Positions 1 to 5,321 are shown, counted from the first letter of the stretch. The stretch is 5,754 nucleotides of DNA from an uncultured Eubacteriales bacterium (GCA_900555795.1 USMP01000102.1:1-5754), one strand, 5' to 3'. Numbers and translations: made by a program. Notes: a model not told the origin generated them from the sequence alone.

Positions 1-971
1 TCACAGCCAGCGCCGACGCCGCCATAGGCAGCCGTCTGGACAGCGCCGATGCCGCCCTGCAAAGCGCCCTGCAGCAGCAGCTGGATGCCGCCGGCCAGGC
101 CGTCTCTCCGGAGGCGCAGGAGTTGACCCTGAAAGCAGGAGACACCATTACCGGCACAACCGGGCTGACCCTTGTTCCCCTCAGCGGCGACCTGCAGCTG
201 ACCATGACGGCCGGCACAGCTGTGGATGTAACAGACGGGGCGGAGGTGTCCGGCGGCCTTCTCGCCGCCCGCCACCGCTATATTGTGGCGGAAAATGCCG
301 CCGCCGTTGTCACGGTTACCTCCCCCACGGCGGTACTTGCCTGCCAGGGCAGCCATACTCTGGCCCTGTCCAGCACTGCCCCGGATTACTTTGCCATTGC
401 CAGGGCCCTGCGGGACCTGGGGCTCTTCCAGGGCGCCGGCACCAGCTTTGGCGAGGGCTTTGATCTCCACTGCGCCCCCACACGGGCCGAAGGGCTTGTG
501 ATGTTTATCCGCATTTTAGGGGAGGAGGCAGAGGCGCTGTCCTGCGCCTATACACACCCCTTTACAGACGTGCCCACTTGGCTGGACCGCTACGTCGCCT
601 GGGCCTGTCACCGGGGTTATACCAACGGCGTGGGCGGCGGCCTTTTCGGCACCAGCCAAACCATCTCCGCCGTGGAGTATGAGGAGTTCCTGCTGCGGGC
701 CCTGCAGTACAGCGTGGCCGGCGTGCACGACTACACCACCTCACTCAGCCGTGCCGTGTCCTGCGGCGCTTTGAGCACCGGGGAGTACCAACTGCTCCAG
801 GAGGAGCCCTTCCTGCGGGCCCATGTGGCCTATCTCTCCTACTACAGTCTGGACACCATTATCAGCGGCAGCCAGTTGACCCTGGCCCAGCGTCTGGAGA
901 ATATCGGTCTCTTTACAGAGGACCAGCTGGCCTCCGCCCGAACCCAAGTCAATTCCCAGCGAGTCATTTGA
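1..971 (+). CDS. S-layer homology (SLH) domain surface protein, 5'-truncated by the window
   Basis: The reading frame is open from base 3 to the TGA at 969-971, giving 322 visible residues; the true start lies upstream, so the internal TTG at 123 is not the start. The first ~40 visible residues are rich in Ala, Gln, Leu and Asp and look coiled-coil-like. Next comes a Thr/Val/Gly-rich, probably beta-strand segment (to about residue 125). Two SLH-like units follow: one around residues 128-178 containing PTRAEGLVMFIRILGEE, and one around 185-236 opening with PFTDVPTW and holding YVAWACHRGYTNG and EFLLRALQY. SLH units are known to anchor proteins to pyruvylated cell-wall polymers, so this is probably an exported wall-associated protein; the signal peptide would be outside the window. 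The SLH units are at the C-terminal half, followed by ~85 residues of unclear role. The cargo function is not recognisable. Confidence 0.85.
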   Translation, partial: TASADAAIGSRLDSADAALQSALQQQLDAAGQAVSPEAQELTLKAGDTITGTTGLTLVPLSGDLQLTMTAGTAVDVTDGAEVSGGLLAARHRYIVAENAAAVVTVTSPTAVLACQGSHTLALSSTAPDYFAIARALRDLGLFQGAGTSFGEGFDLHCAPTRAEGLVMFIRILGEEAEALSCAYTHPFTDVPTWLDRYVAWACHRGYTNGVGGGLFGTSQTISAVEYEEFLLRALQYSVAGVHDYTTSLSRAVSCGALSTGEYQLLQEEPFLRAHVAYLSYYSLDTIISGSQLTLAQRLENIGLFTEDQLASARTQVNSQRVI

Positions 972-998
972 CACCACCAACGCCCTCCTGCATATGAT
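968..998 (+). promoter_or_regulatory. Putative sigma-A promoter for the Cys-rich small gene
   Basis: A perfect TTGACA -35 element (968-973) overlaps the stop codon of the SLH gene, and TATGAT (993-998, five of six consensus bases) could serve as -10. The 19-bp spacer is longer than the preferred 17, which lowers confidence. Transcription would start near 1005, leaving a leader of about 40 nt before the small gene. No terminator with a T-run was seen between the two genes, so read-through from the SLH gene is also possible. Confidence 0.45.
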
Positions 999-1030
999 GA
1001 ACTGAGGCGTTTCCCACGTCTCCATCTCAC

Positions 1031-1036
1031 AGGAGG
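1031..1036 (+). promoter_or_regulatory. Ribosome binding site that decides the start of the Cys-rich gene
   Basis: A perfect AGGAGG lies 3 nt before an ATG at 1040 and 9 nt before a second in-frame ATG at 1046. A 3-nt spacing is too short for normal initiation, so the ATG at 1046 is preferred. Confidence 0.7.
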
Positions 1037-1045
1037 TATATGTCT

Positions 1046-1240
1046 ATGTGGAACAACAACGGTTTCGGCGGCGGTTGCTGCTGGATCATCATCCTGATCA
1101 TCATCCTGTTCTGCTGCTGTGGCAATGGCAACAGCTGCGGAAACAGCTGGGGCAACAACTGCGGCTGCGGCAACAACTGCGGCTGCGGCAACAACTGCGG
1201 CTGCGGCAACAACTGCGGCTGCAACGACGGCTGCTGCTAA
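1046..1240 (+). CDS. Cys/Gly/Asn-rich repeat microprotein with hydrophobic N-terminal segment
   Basis: This encodes 64 residues from ATG 1046 (66 if ATG 1040 is used), of which 16 are cysteine. The order is: a short Asn/Gly-rich head, CC, a very hydrophobic stretch (WIIILIIILF) too short for a comfortable membrane span, CCC, a Gly/Asn/Ser linker with a Trp, then four identical GNNCGC units and a tail ending GCC. The Cys-x-Cys spacing recalls metal-binding or disulfide-crosslinked structural peptides; databases carry similar clostridial small proteins under the label 'chorion class high-cysteine' purely from composition. A strong ribosome site, its own likely promoter and a strong terminator directly after the stop argue that it is real and well expressed. 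No modifying enzyme, export gene or known metal-resistance gene lies next to it. Its function is unknown; a spore or envelope structural peptide or a metal-binding peptide are guesses. Confidence 0.75.
   Translation: MWNNNGFGGGCCWIIILIIILFCCCGNGNSCGNSWGNNCGCGNNCGCGNNCGCGNNCGCNDGCC
1151..1222 (+). repeat. Four perfect 18-bp tandem repeats inside the Cys-rich gene
   Basis: The unit GGCAACAACTGCGGCTGC occurs at 1151-1168, 1169-1186, 1187-1204 and 1205-1222 with no base differences, each coding for Gly-Asn-Asn-Cys-Gly-Cys. A degenerate partial unit (AACGACGGCTGC) follows. Lack of even silent differences suggests recent expansion or ongoing homogenisation by slippage. Because 18 is a multiple of three, copy-number change would keep the frame. 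Confidence 0.97.
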
Positions 1241-1250
1241 TCGCGCACAT

Positions 1251-1285
1251 AAGCCCCCGCGCTATTGCGCGGGGGCTTTCCCTTT
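1251..1285 (+). terminator. Rho-independent terminator of the Cys-rich gene
   Basis: A perfect 12-bp stem (1251-1262 with 1267-1278) is closed by a TATT tetraloop and followed by TCCCTTT. The core is almost entirely G-C. The T-run is interrupted by CCC, but the stem is very stable and it sits only 10 bp after the stop codon. Confidence 0.85.
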
Positions 1286-1448
1286 ATTCCGCGTCAAAAG
1301 CGGGATGCGGGCGGCTGACAACACGCATTTCCGCCCAGCAGCTGGACATGTTGCCACCCGGACAGGTCAGCGGGGAAGGCAATGCCTCATCCCAGCCAGC
1401 CGCTAAGAGGCATGTTAAGACTTTCACAGGCTGTGTGAATATCCCATA
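1286..1448 (+). other. Gene-free stretch with several possible RNA stems (candidate leader or small RNA)
   Basis: No credible gene lies here; the overlapping open frames are extensions out of the upstream repeat. Visible pairings are 1302-1306 GGGAT with 1441-1445 ATCCC, 1311-1317 GCGGCTG with 1397-1403 CAGCCGC, 1377-1380 AGGC with 1384-1387 GCCT (3-nt loop), and 1423-1428 TTCACA with 1434-1439 TGTGAA. Competing pairings also exist: 1309-1314 GGGCGG with 1331-1336 CCGCCC, and 1369-1373 with 1400-1404. Together with the terminator just after it, this could be an attenuator-type leader for oadG or a free small RNA. I do not recognise a known riboswitch class in it, and GC-rich DNA makes chance pairing common. 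Confidence 0.3.
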
Positions 1449-1480
1449 AAGAGCGAGGCACACCCCCTTGCTCTTTTTTT
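1449..1480 (+). terminator. Rho-independent terminator upstream of oadG
   Basis: A 10-bp stem, AAGAGCGAGG (1449-1458) with CCTTGCTCTT (1466-1475) including one G-U pair, has a 7-nt loop and runs into seven consecutive T (1474-1480). It lies 48 bp before the oadG start and about 210 bp after the Cys-rich gene, which already has a terminator, so it must end some other transcript or act as an attenuator. Confidence 0.85.
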
Positions 1481-1496
1481 GTTTGGCCAGTAGGAT
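1468..1496 (+). promoter_or_regulatory. Weak candidate promoter for oadG
   Basis: TTGCTC (1468-1473) and TAGGAT (1491-1496) are separated by exactly 17 bp. Both hexamers are poor matches to consensus, and the -35 would overlap the 3' arm of the preceding terminator. It is the best candidate seen between that terminator and the gene. Confidence 0.25.
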
Positions 1497-1528
1497 AGCA
1501 CTAGATTCATTTGGGAGGTCAATTCACT

Positions 1529-1801
1529 ATGCCAGAAGTATCTCATCTGTTCGTATGCCTGATGGGCATGGGCGTCACCTTTGTGGGCCTCACTTGCCTG
1601 ATCCTGCTGACCCAGCTGATGGGCAAGCTGGCCAATCGGGGCGGTCAGAAACCAGCCCCTGCCGTCAGTGTCCCTGCTCCCCGTGTCGACGCTATCCCCA
1701 ACCGTCAGGAACTCATCGCCGCCGTCTCCGCTGTTTTGGCGGAGGAATTGGGCACGGATGTCTCCGCGATCCGCATTCTCTCCTTTCAGAAGGTGTCCTG
1801 A
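1529..1801 (+). CDS. oadG: OadG-family small subunit of a Na+-pumping carboxylate decarboxylase
   Basis: This 90-residue protein starts at ATG 1529, 10 nt after GGGAGG (1513-1518); an upstream in-frame TTG at 1511 overlaps that ribosome site and is rejected. Residues ~8-32 form a single membrane span containing GMGVTFVGLTCLILLTQLMG, the signature region of the OadG (gamma/delta chain) family. A Pro/Ala/Val linker (~41-57) follows, and the tail ELIAAVSAVLAEELGTDVSAIRI (about residues 61-83) has the usual cytoplasmic form. In known complexes this subunit holds the alpha (carboxyltransferase) and beta (Na+ channel) subunits together at the membrane while decarboxylation of oxaloacetate, methylmalonyl-CoA or glutaconyl-CoA drives Na+ export. 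The alpha, biotin-carrier and beta genes are absent here: terminators flank the gene on both sides, so it looks monocistronic. Which decarboxylase it serves cannot be told from this window. Confidence 0.82.
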   Translation: MPEVSHLFVCLMGMGVTFVGLTCLILLTQLMGKLANRGGQKPAPAVSVPAPRVDAIPNRQELIAAVSAVLAEELGTDVSAIRILSFQKVS

Positions 1802-1818
1802 ACCTCTGCCGCCCATCC

Positions 1819-1870
1819 AAAAGCAGTCACAGCCTCCGGCCCCAGCGCCGGCGCCTGGACTGCTTTTTTT
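1819..1870 (+). terminator. Rho-independent terminator of oadG
   Basis: AAAAGCAGTC (1819-1828) pairs with GACTGC (1858-1863) plus the first T bases of a seven-T run (1864-1870). Inside lie CAG/CTG (1830-1832 with 1855-1857) and CCGGC/GCCGG (1836-1840 with 1847-1851), making a long interrupted stem. It begins 17 bp after the oadG stop. Confidence 0.9.
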
Positions 1871-1887
1871 ATGGAGTTGTCCGGGCG

Positions 1888-1912
1888 TTAAGATTTTAAC
1901 ATTTCCTTAACA
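1888..1912 (+). promoter_or_regulatory. Direct-repeat operator typical of an OmpR/PhoB-family regulator
   Basis: TTAACA occurs at 1896-1901 and again at 1907-1912, exactly 11 bp apart (one helical turn), preceded by TTAAGA at 1888-1893. TTAACA-N5-TTAACA is the known form of the PhoP box in Bacillus and matches the general tandem-site rule for winged-helix response regulators. The repeat ends 11 bp before the likely -10, so it covers the -35 region, as expected for an activator site. The adjacent regulator gene at 3087 is the natural candidate to bind it. Confidence 0.6.
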
Positions 1913-1920
1913 GAGTTTTG

Positions 1921-1929
1921 TGTTACACT
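1921..1929 (+). promoter_or_regulatory. Extended -10 element of the two-component operon
   Basis: TGTTACACT contains a TG extended -10 motif and TACACT (1924-1929), the same -10 hexamer as the strong promoter at 5392. No good -35 is present at the right spacing; instead the TTAACA repeats occupy that region, which fits activator dependence. The ~70-nt leader that follows holds a 6-bp hairpin (CCGGCG 1969-1974 with CGCCGG 1981-1986) just before the ribosome site. Confidence 0.45.
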
Positions 1930-1991
1930 AAAGGTAACGTGCCCTGGCTGAGCCAGAGCGCGCACAACCCGGCGCTGAGCCGCCGGCAGAC

Positions 1992-1997
1992 AGGAGG
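1992..1997 (+). promoter_or_regulatory. Ribosome binding site supporting the TTG start of the kinase gene
   Basis: A perfect AGGAGG lies 8 nt before TTG 2006. The nearby ATG at 1999 is in another frame and too close. No ATG in the kinase frame precedes the first membrane span, so TTG is the start. Confidence 0.8.
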
Positions 1998-2005
1998 AAT
2001 GTCCC

Positions 2006-3097
2006 TTGCGCCATACCACGCCTGCCCGGACCGCCAGCACAATTCTGCGGGACCTGCTGATCACTGTCTCCCTGCTTCTGCTGGGCTGCGTGCTCAGCAG
2101 CCTGCTGCTGATGGTGGACAGCAGCGGCGGCTTTGTCGCCATTCTGTTTCTTCTGATGGTCGTCCTGGTAGCCCGGCTCACCAGCGGCTACATCTATGGC
2201 GTGGCCGCCTCCTTTTTCAGCGTAATCTGCGTCAACTATATCTTTACCTACCCCTACTGGGAGTTCAACTTCACCATCTCCGGGTATCCGCTGACATTCC
2301 TCACCATGCTCGCCGTATCCATTATTGTCAGCGCTTTGACCAGCCAGATCAAACACCAGGAGCAGCTGCGCATTGAAACCGATCGTGAAGCCATGCGGGC
2401 CAACCTGCTGCGGGCTGTGAGCCACGACCTGCGCACGCCTCTGACCTCCATTGTGGGCTCCACCTCGGCCATACTGGAGAATGAAGACCTACTCACCGCC
2501 CAGCAGAAAACGGAACTGCTGCGCAATGTCCGGGACGAGGCCCAGTGGCTGATTCGCATGGTGGAGAATATGCTCTCCATCACCCGCATGAGCGAGGACA
2601 CGACCCAGCTAAACAAGGAGATTGAGGCGGCGGAGGAGGTGCTGGCCAGTGTGGCCGACAAATTCTGCCAGCGCTTTCCCGGCATCCATCTAAAACTGTC
2701 CGCCCCCCAGGAGCCACTCTTTGTACCGATGGACGCCATTCTGATTGAGCAGGTGCTGATGAACCTGCTGGAAAACGCCGCCTACCACGGCGAGAGTACC
2801 ACCATCCGCCTGGCGGCGGACCGGCAGGCGGATGACGCCGTCTTTACCGTACAGGACAACGGCTCCGGCATCCCGGAGGACGTTTTGCCCAACATCTTCT
2901 CCCCCGCTCTGCGCAGCAAAACCCATACCTCCGACAACCGCCGCAATATGGGCATCGGCCTGTCGGTGTGCAGTTCCATTGTCAAGGCCCACGGCGGCAC
3001 CATGTCCGCCACCAACGCCCAGGGGGGCGGCGCCATCTTCTGCTTTACCCTCCCCATGGAAAACTGTGTAACGGAGGAAACATCCCATGAAAATTAA
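2006..3097 (+). CDS. Short KdpD-like membrane sensor histidine kinase
   Basis: This 363-residue kinase passes a phosphoryl group to the response regulator encoded immediately downstream. Four membrane spans (about residues 16-36, 42-58, 61-80, 95-113) form a KdpD-type DUF4118 module, with SGYIYGVAASFFSVICVNYI typical of that fold. The HisKA dimerisation helix carries the H-box AVSHDLRTPLTSIVG with phospho-acceptor His140. The ATPase domain shows the N-box (MNLLENAAYH, Asn257), G1 box DNGSGIP (284-290), F box NIFSP and G2 box MGIGLS, so it looks fully active. Full-length KdpD proteins are near 900 residues and have an N-terminal KdpD/Usp region; here that region and the GAF-like linker are missing, and helix 4 runs almost straight into HisKA. 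Such a form may sense through the membrane itself. The 3' end overlaps the regulator gene by 11 bp, which implies translational coupling. No kdpFABC potassium pump gene is in the window. Confidence 0.92.
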   Translation: MRHTTPARTASTILRDLLITVSLLLLGCVLSSLLLMVDSSGGFVAILFLLMVVLVARLTSGYIYGVAASFFSVICVNYIFTYPYWEFNFTISGYPLTFLTMLAVSIIVSALTSQIKHQEQLRIETDREAMRANLLRAVSHDLRTPLTSIVGSTSAILENEDLLTAQQKTELLRNVRDEAQWLIRMVENMLSITRMSEDTTQLNKEIEAAEEVLASVADKFCQRFPGIHLKLSAPQEPLFVPMDAILIEQVLMNLLENAAYHGESTTIRLAADRQADDAVFTVQDNGSGIPEDVLPNIFSPALRSKTHTSDNRRNMGIGLSVCSSIVKAHGGTMSATNAQGGGAIFCFTLPMENCVTEETSHEN

Positions 3098-3794
3098 AGA
3101 TAAAATTCTGATTATTGAAGATGAAACCAATATCAGCAGCTTTATCGCCGCGGTACTGGCCGCCAACAGCTACGACACCATGATGGCCCACACCGGCAGT
3201 GAGGCCATTACCATGATTACCTCCCACTGCCCGGATTTAATTTTGCTGGACCTGGGACTGCCAGACATGGACGGCATCAGCATCTTGAAGTTTGTCCGGG
3301 AGTGGTCCACCTGCCCCATCATTGTGGTTTCCGCCCGAAACCACGAGCGGGACAAGGTAGAGGCGCTGGACGCGGGGGCGGACGACTATATCGTCAAGCC
3401 CTTTGGGACCTCGGAACTTTTGGCCCGTATCCGCACGGCCATTCGCCACACCCGTACCCACCTGCCCAATGGCGACATTGCCCAGTCCGGCCAGTTCAGC
3501 GCAAAGGGCCTTATCATCGACTACGACAAGCACCAGGTCCTGGTGGACGGACGCAATGTCCATCTGACCCAGAACGAATATAAGCTGGTATCCCTGCTGG
3601 GCAAATACGCCGGGCGGGTTTTAACCTACGACTTTATTATCCGGCAGCTGTGGGGACCAAAGGCAAAAAATGACAATCAGATCCTGCGGGTCAATATGGC
3701 CAACATCCGCCGTAAAATTGAAAAAAACCCCGCCCAGCCTGAGTATATCTTTACGGAGATCGGCGTGGGCTACCGCATGGTTGATTCGGACTAA
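3087..3794 (+). CDS. kdpE: KdpE-like response regulator, OmpR/PhoB family
   Basis: This 235-residue DNA-binding regulator pairs with the upstream kinase. The receiver domain (~6-118) has the acidic pair Glu11/Asp12, phospho-acceptor Asp55 in LLDLGLPDMDG, Ser82, and Lys104 in DYIVKPFG. Stretches such as ALDAGADDYIVKPFG strongly resemble KdpE. The C-terminal winged-helix domain (~137-232) contains LTQNEYKLVSLLGKYAGRVL, a recognition helix near RVNMANIRRKIE, and the wing ending GVGYRM. ATG 3087 lies 9 nt after GGAGG (3073-3077) and overlaps the kinase stop by 11 bp. KdpE classically controls a K+ pump, but the only transport gene next to this one encodes a dicarboxylate/amino-acid symporter whose upstream region carries the same direct repeat as this operon's own promoter. 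I therefore infer autoregulation plus control of that symporter; the stimulus is unknown, and the symbol reflects sequence family rather than a proven role. Confidence 0.92.
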   Translation: MKIKDKILIIEDETNISSFIAAVLAANSYDTMMAHTGSEAITMITSHCPDLILLDLGLPDMDGISILKFVREWSTCPIIVVSARNHERDKVEALDAGADDYIVKPFGTSELLARIRTAIRHTRTHLPNGDIAQSGQFSAKGLIIDYDKHQVLVDGRNVHLTQNEYKLVSLLGKYAGRVLTYDFIIRQLWGPKAKNDNQILRVNMANIRRKIEKNPAQPEYIFTEIGVGYRMVDSD

Positions 3795-3865
3795 CCCGAA
3801 CTATTTTCCCATATATTTTATATATCGTACAATTTTCCGCAATTCTCGAGTACAACCGCACGAAG

Positions 3866-3903
3866 TTAAGAATATAATCATTTCCGTTAACAAACCGTTA
3901 ATC
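3866..3903 (+). promoter_or_regulatory. Second direct-repeat operator, upstream of the symporter
   Basis: TTAACA (3887-3892), five bases, then TTAATC (3898-3903) reproduce the 11-bp repeat found before the two-component operon. A TTAAGA at 3866-3871 lies 21 bp (two helical turns) before the first hexamer; the other site also has a TTAAGA upstream. Both sites are preceded by G in GTTAAGA. The last hexamer is a weaker match than in the first site. Confidence 0.5.
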
Positions 3904-3918
3904 CCGCCTTCGGCCCGC

Positions 3919-3948
3919 TTTACTTTTTCCCTCCTCCCGTGCTACTGT
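3919..3948 (+). promoter_or_regulatory. Candidate promoter for the symporter gene
   Basis: TTTACT (3919-3924) and TACTGT (3943-3948) are 18 bp apart, and TGC before the latter gives a TG extended -10. Transcription would start near 3955, putting the long hairpin at the very 5' end of the message. An alternative is TTAATC (3898-3903) with TACTTT (3921-3926), 17 bp apart, which would place the operator on the -35. Neither is close to consensus. Confidence 0.3.
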
Positions 3949-4054
3949 GAATAGGAAAGCAGCGCGGAATGCGCGGCTGCGTGAACAAGTATCATCCGGC
4001 GTAAAACTCTGCCCGATATGGTTCCGGCACCGTGCATTCCGCGCTGTCTATTCA
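3948..4054 (+). repeat. Long inverted repeat / hairpin in the symporter leader
   Basis: Bases 3960-3972 (CAGCGCGGAATGC) are perfectly complementary to 4034-4046, and pairing continues inward to 3976/4030 with one G-U pair, giving a 17-bp stem. Beyond a G-U pair (3959/4047) and a GAAA bulge (3955-3958), a further 7 bp pair: TGAATAG (3948-3954) with CTATTCA (4048-4054). The loop spans 53 nt. The hairpin ends 4 nt before the ribosome site at 4059-4066, so that site stays free. It may be a regulatory leader, a 5' stability element, a protein site, or a remnant of a small mobile repeat. Confidence 0.85.
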
Positions 4055-4073
4055 GAAAGGGAGGAGAAATTCT

Positions 4074-5306
4074 ATGAAGAAAAAGCTGAATTTGCCCATG
4101 CAGATCCTGATCGCTCTCATCGCCGGTGTCGCTCTGGGACTCATCTGCTACTTCGCCGGGGTTCCGGAGTTCACCACCAACTATCTCAAGCCCTTTGGCA
4201 CGATCTTTGTCAACCTCCTGAAGTTTATCGTGGTACCTGTCGTCCTGTTCTCCATGATCGACGGCATACTGTCCATGGGCGACCTAAAGAAGGTAGGGGC
4301 CGTGGGCTGGAAGACCATGGCCTACTTTCTGGTGACGACGGCAATCGCCTGTGTCATTGGCCTGATACTGGCCAGTATTTTCAACGGGGCCGGGCTCTTC
4401 CCCACTCTGTCCCTCGAGGAGGGCGCCACCTGGGACAAGGCAACCACCGCCAACTTTATGGATACCCTGGTGGGAATTTTTCCTTCCAACATGTGGGAGG
4501 CCTTCCGCACCGCCAACATGCTGCAGGTGATCGTCATCGCCCTGTTTTTTGGCGGATCTATCCTGGCCTCCGGGGAGAAGGGCCGCCTCTGCACAGATAT
4601 CGTCACCTCCTTTAATGAGGTAATCAACCGCCTGATGGCCTTCATCATCAGCCTCAGTCCCATCGGCGTATTCACCATGATGTCCTGGGTGGTGGCTACC
4701 CAAGGCCCGGAAATCATGGGTTCCCTGGCTATTGTCATTCTCTGCGCCTACATCGGATATATCATCCATACAGTGGTGGTTTACTCCCTGTCCGTTAAAA
4801 TATTTGCCGGTATAAGCCCTATCACCTTCTTTAAGGGGGCTTTCGCCGCCATGATCTTCGCCTTCACCTCCACTTCCTCTGTAGCCACACTGCCGGTATC
4901 CAAGGAGTGTGCGGAGGAGTTGGGCGCAGACCGGGACATTGCCGCCTTTGTCCTTCCTCTGGGTGCCACGGTAAACATGGACGGCACCGCTATTTACCAG
5001 TGTGTCGCCACCGTGTTTCTCGCCACCTGCTGCGGCATGCAGTTGACCCTTGGCCAGATGGCTCTGGTGGTCGTCACCGCCACCCTGGCCTCCATTGGAA
5101 CCGCCGGCGTCTCCGGCGCGGGTATGATTATGCTGGCCATGGTGCTGGAGGCCATGGGCATCCCCGTGGACATGATTATGATTATCTACGGTGTGGACCG
5201 GCTCTTTGACATGGGCCGCACCTGCCTGAACATCACCGGCGATATCTCCTGCTCCGTATGCGTCACCAAATGGGAGAAGAGCAAGCTGACCTCCTCCGGC
5301 AAATAA
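4074..5306 (+). CDS. Dicarboxylate/acidic amino acid:cation symporter (DAACS, GltP/GltT family)
   Basis: This 410-residue inner-membrane carrier imports a C4-dicarboxylate or glutamate/aspartate with Na+ or H+. ATG 4074 lies 7 nt after GGGAGGAG (4059-4066); a GTG 42 nt upstream sits inside the leader hairpin and is rejected. Family hallmarks are present: hairpin-1 motif FTSTSSVATLP (254-264), TM7 GATVNMDGTA (287-296, with Asn291 and Asp293 of the ion-site NMDGT motif), hairpin-2 ASIGTAGVSGAG (329-340), and TM8 DRLFDMGRTCLNITGD (365-380). By alignment to GltPh, Asp369, Arg372, Thr373, Asn376 and Asp380 match substrate- and cation-site residues; the retained Arg372 argues for an acidic substrate rather than a neutral amino acid, and Asp369 favours an amino acid carrying an alpha-amino group. 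Length is normal for the family. It is monocistronic, with the regulator gene 279 bp upstream and a terminator directly after it. Glutamate/aspartate versus succinate/fumarate/malate cannot be settled from sequence alone. Confidence 0.93.
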   Translation: MKKKLNLPMQILIALIAGVALGLICYFAGVPEFTTNYLKPFGTIFVNLLKFIVVPVVLFSMIDGILSMGDLKKVGAVGWKTMAYFLVTTAIACVIGLILASIFNGAGLFPTLSLEEGATWDKATTANFMDTLVGIFPSNMWEAFRTANMLQVIVIALFFGGSILASGEKGRLCTDIVTSFNEVINRLMAFIISLSPIGVFTMMSWVVATQGPEIMGSLAIVILCAYIGYIIHTVVVYSLSVKIFAGISPITFFKGAFAAMIFAFTSTSSVATLPVSKECAEELGADRDIAAFVLPLGATVNMDGTAIYQCVATVFLATCCGMQLTLGQMALVVVTATLASIGTAGVSGAGMIMLAMVLEAMGIPVDMIMIIYGVDRLFDMGRTCLNITGDISCSVCVTKWEKSKLTSSGK

Positions 5307-5321
5307 GGCCCCATCACCCCG

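Noticed and set aside
1119..1406. A 95-residue Ala/Thr-rich open frame
   Set aside because: It is another frame of the same repeat (Ala/Thr units) and crosses the strong terminator.
1414..1428. A GTTAAGA followed by TTCACA, resembling the regulator boxes
   Set aside because: There is no second TTAACA-like hexamer 11 bp on, and TTCACA is already explained as one arm of a local hairpin.
1048..1449. A 133-residue open frame overlapping the Cys-rich gene
   Set aside because: Its length comes from the 18-bp repeat being open in all forward frames (Leu-Arg-Gln-Gln units). It runs through the terminator at 1251-1285, lacks its own ribosome site, and resembles no protein.
1928..2425. Minus-strand open frames opposite the kinase and symporter
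   Set aside because: They are typical shadow frames of GC-rich genes on the other strand, with biased composition and no ribosome sites or recognisable domains.
3785..3806. Possible terminator after the response regulator gene (TTCGG with CCGAA, then CTATTTT)
   Set aside because: The stem is only 5 bp, overlaps the stop codon region, and the T-run is short and broken. No convincing terminator was found for the two-component operon, so some read-through into the symporter is possible.
3817..3827. TTTATATATCG, shared with 5397-5407 near the PadR operator
   Set aside because: One 11-base AT-rich match is expected by chance in a window this size, and the ATGT/ACAT dyad is absent here.
3947..4615. 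A 222-residue open frame overlapping the symporter gene
   Set aside because: It begins inside the leader hairpin and is out of frame with the well-supported symporter; its translation shows no protein-like motifs.
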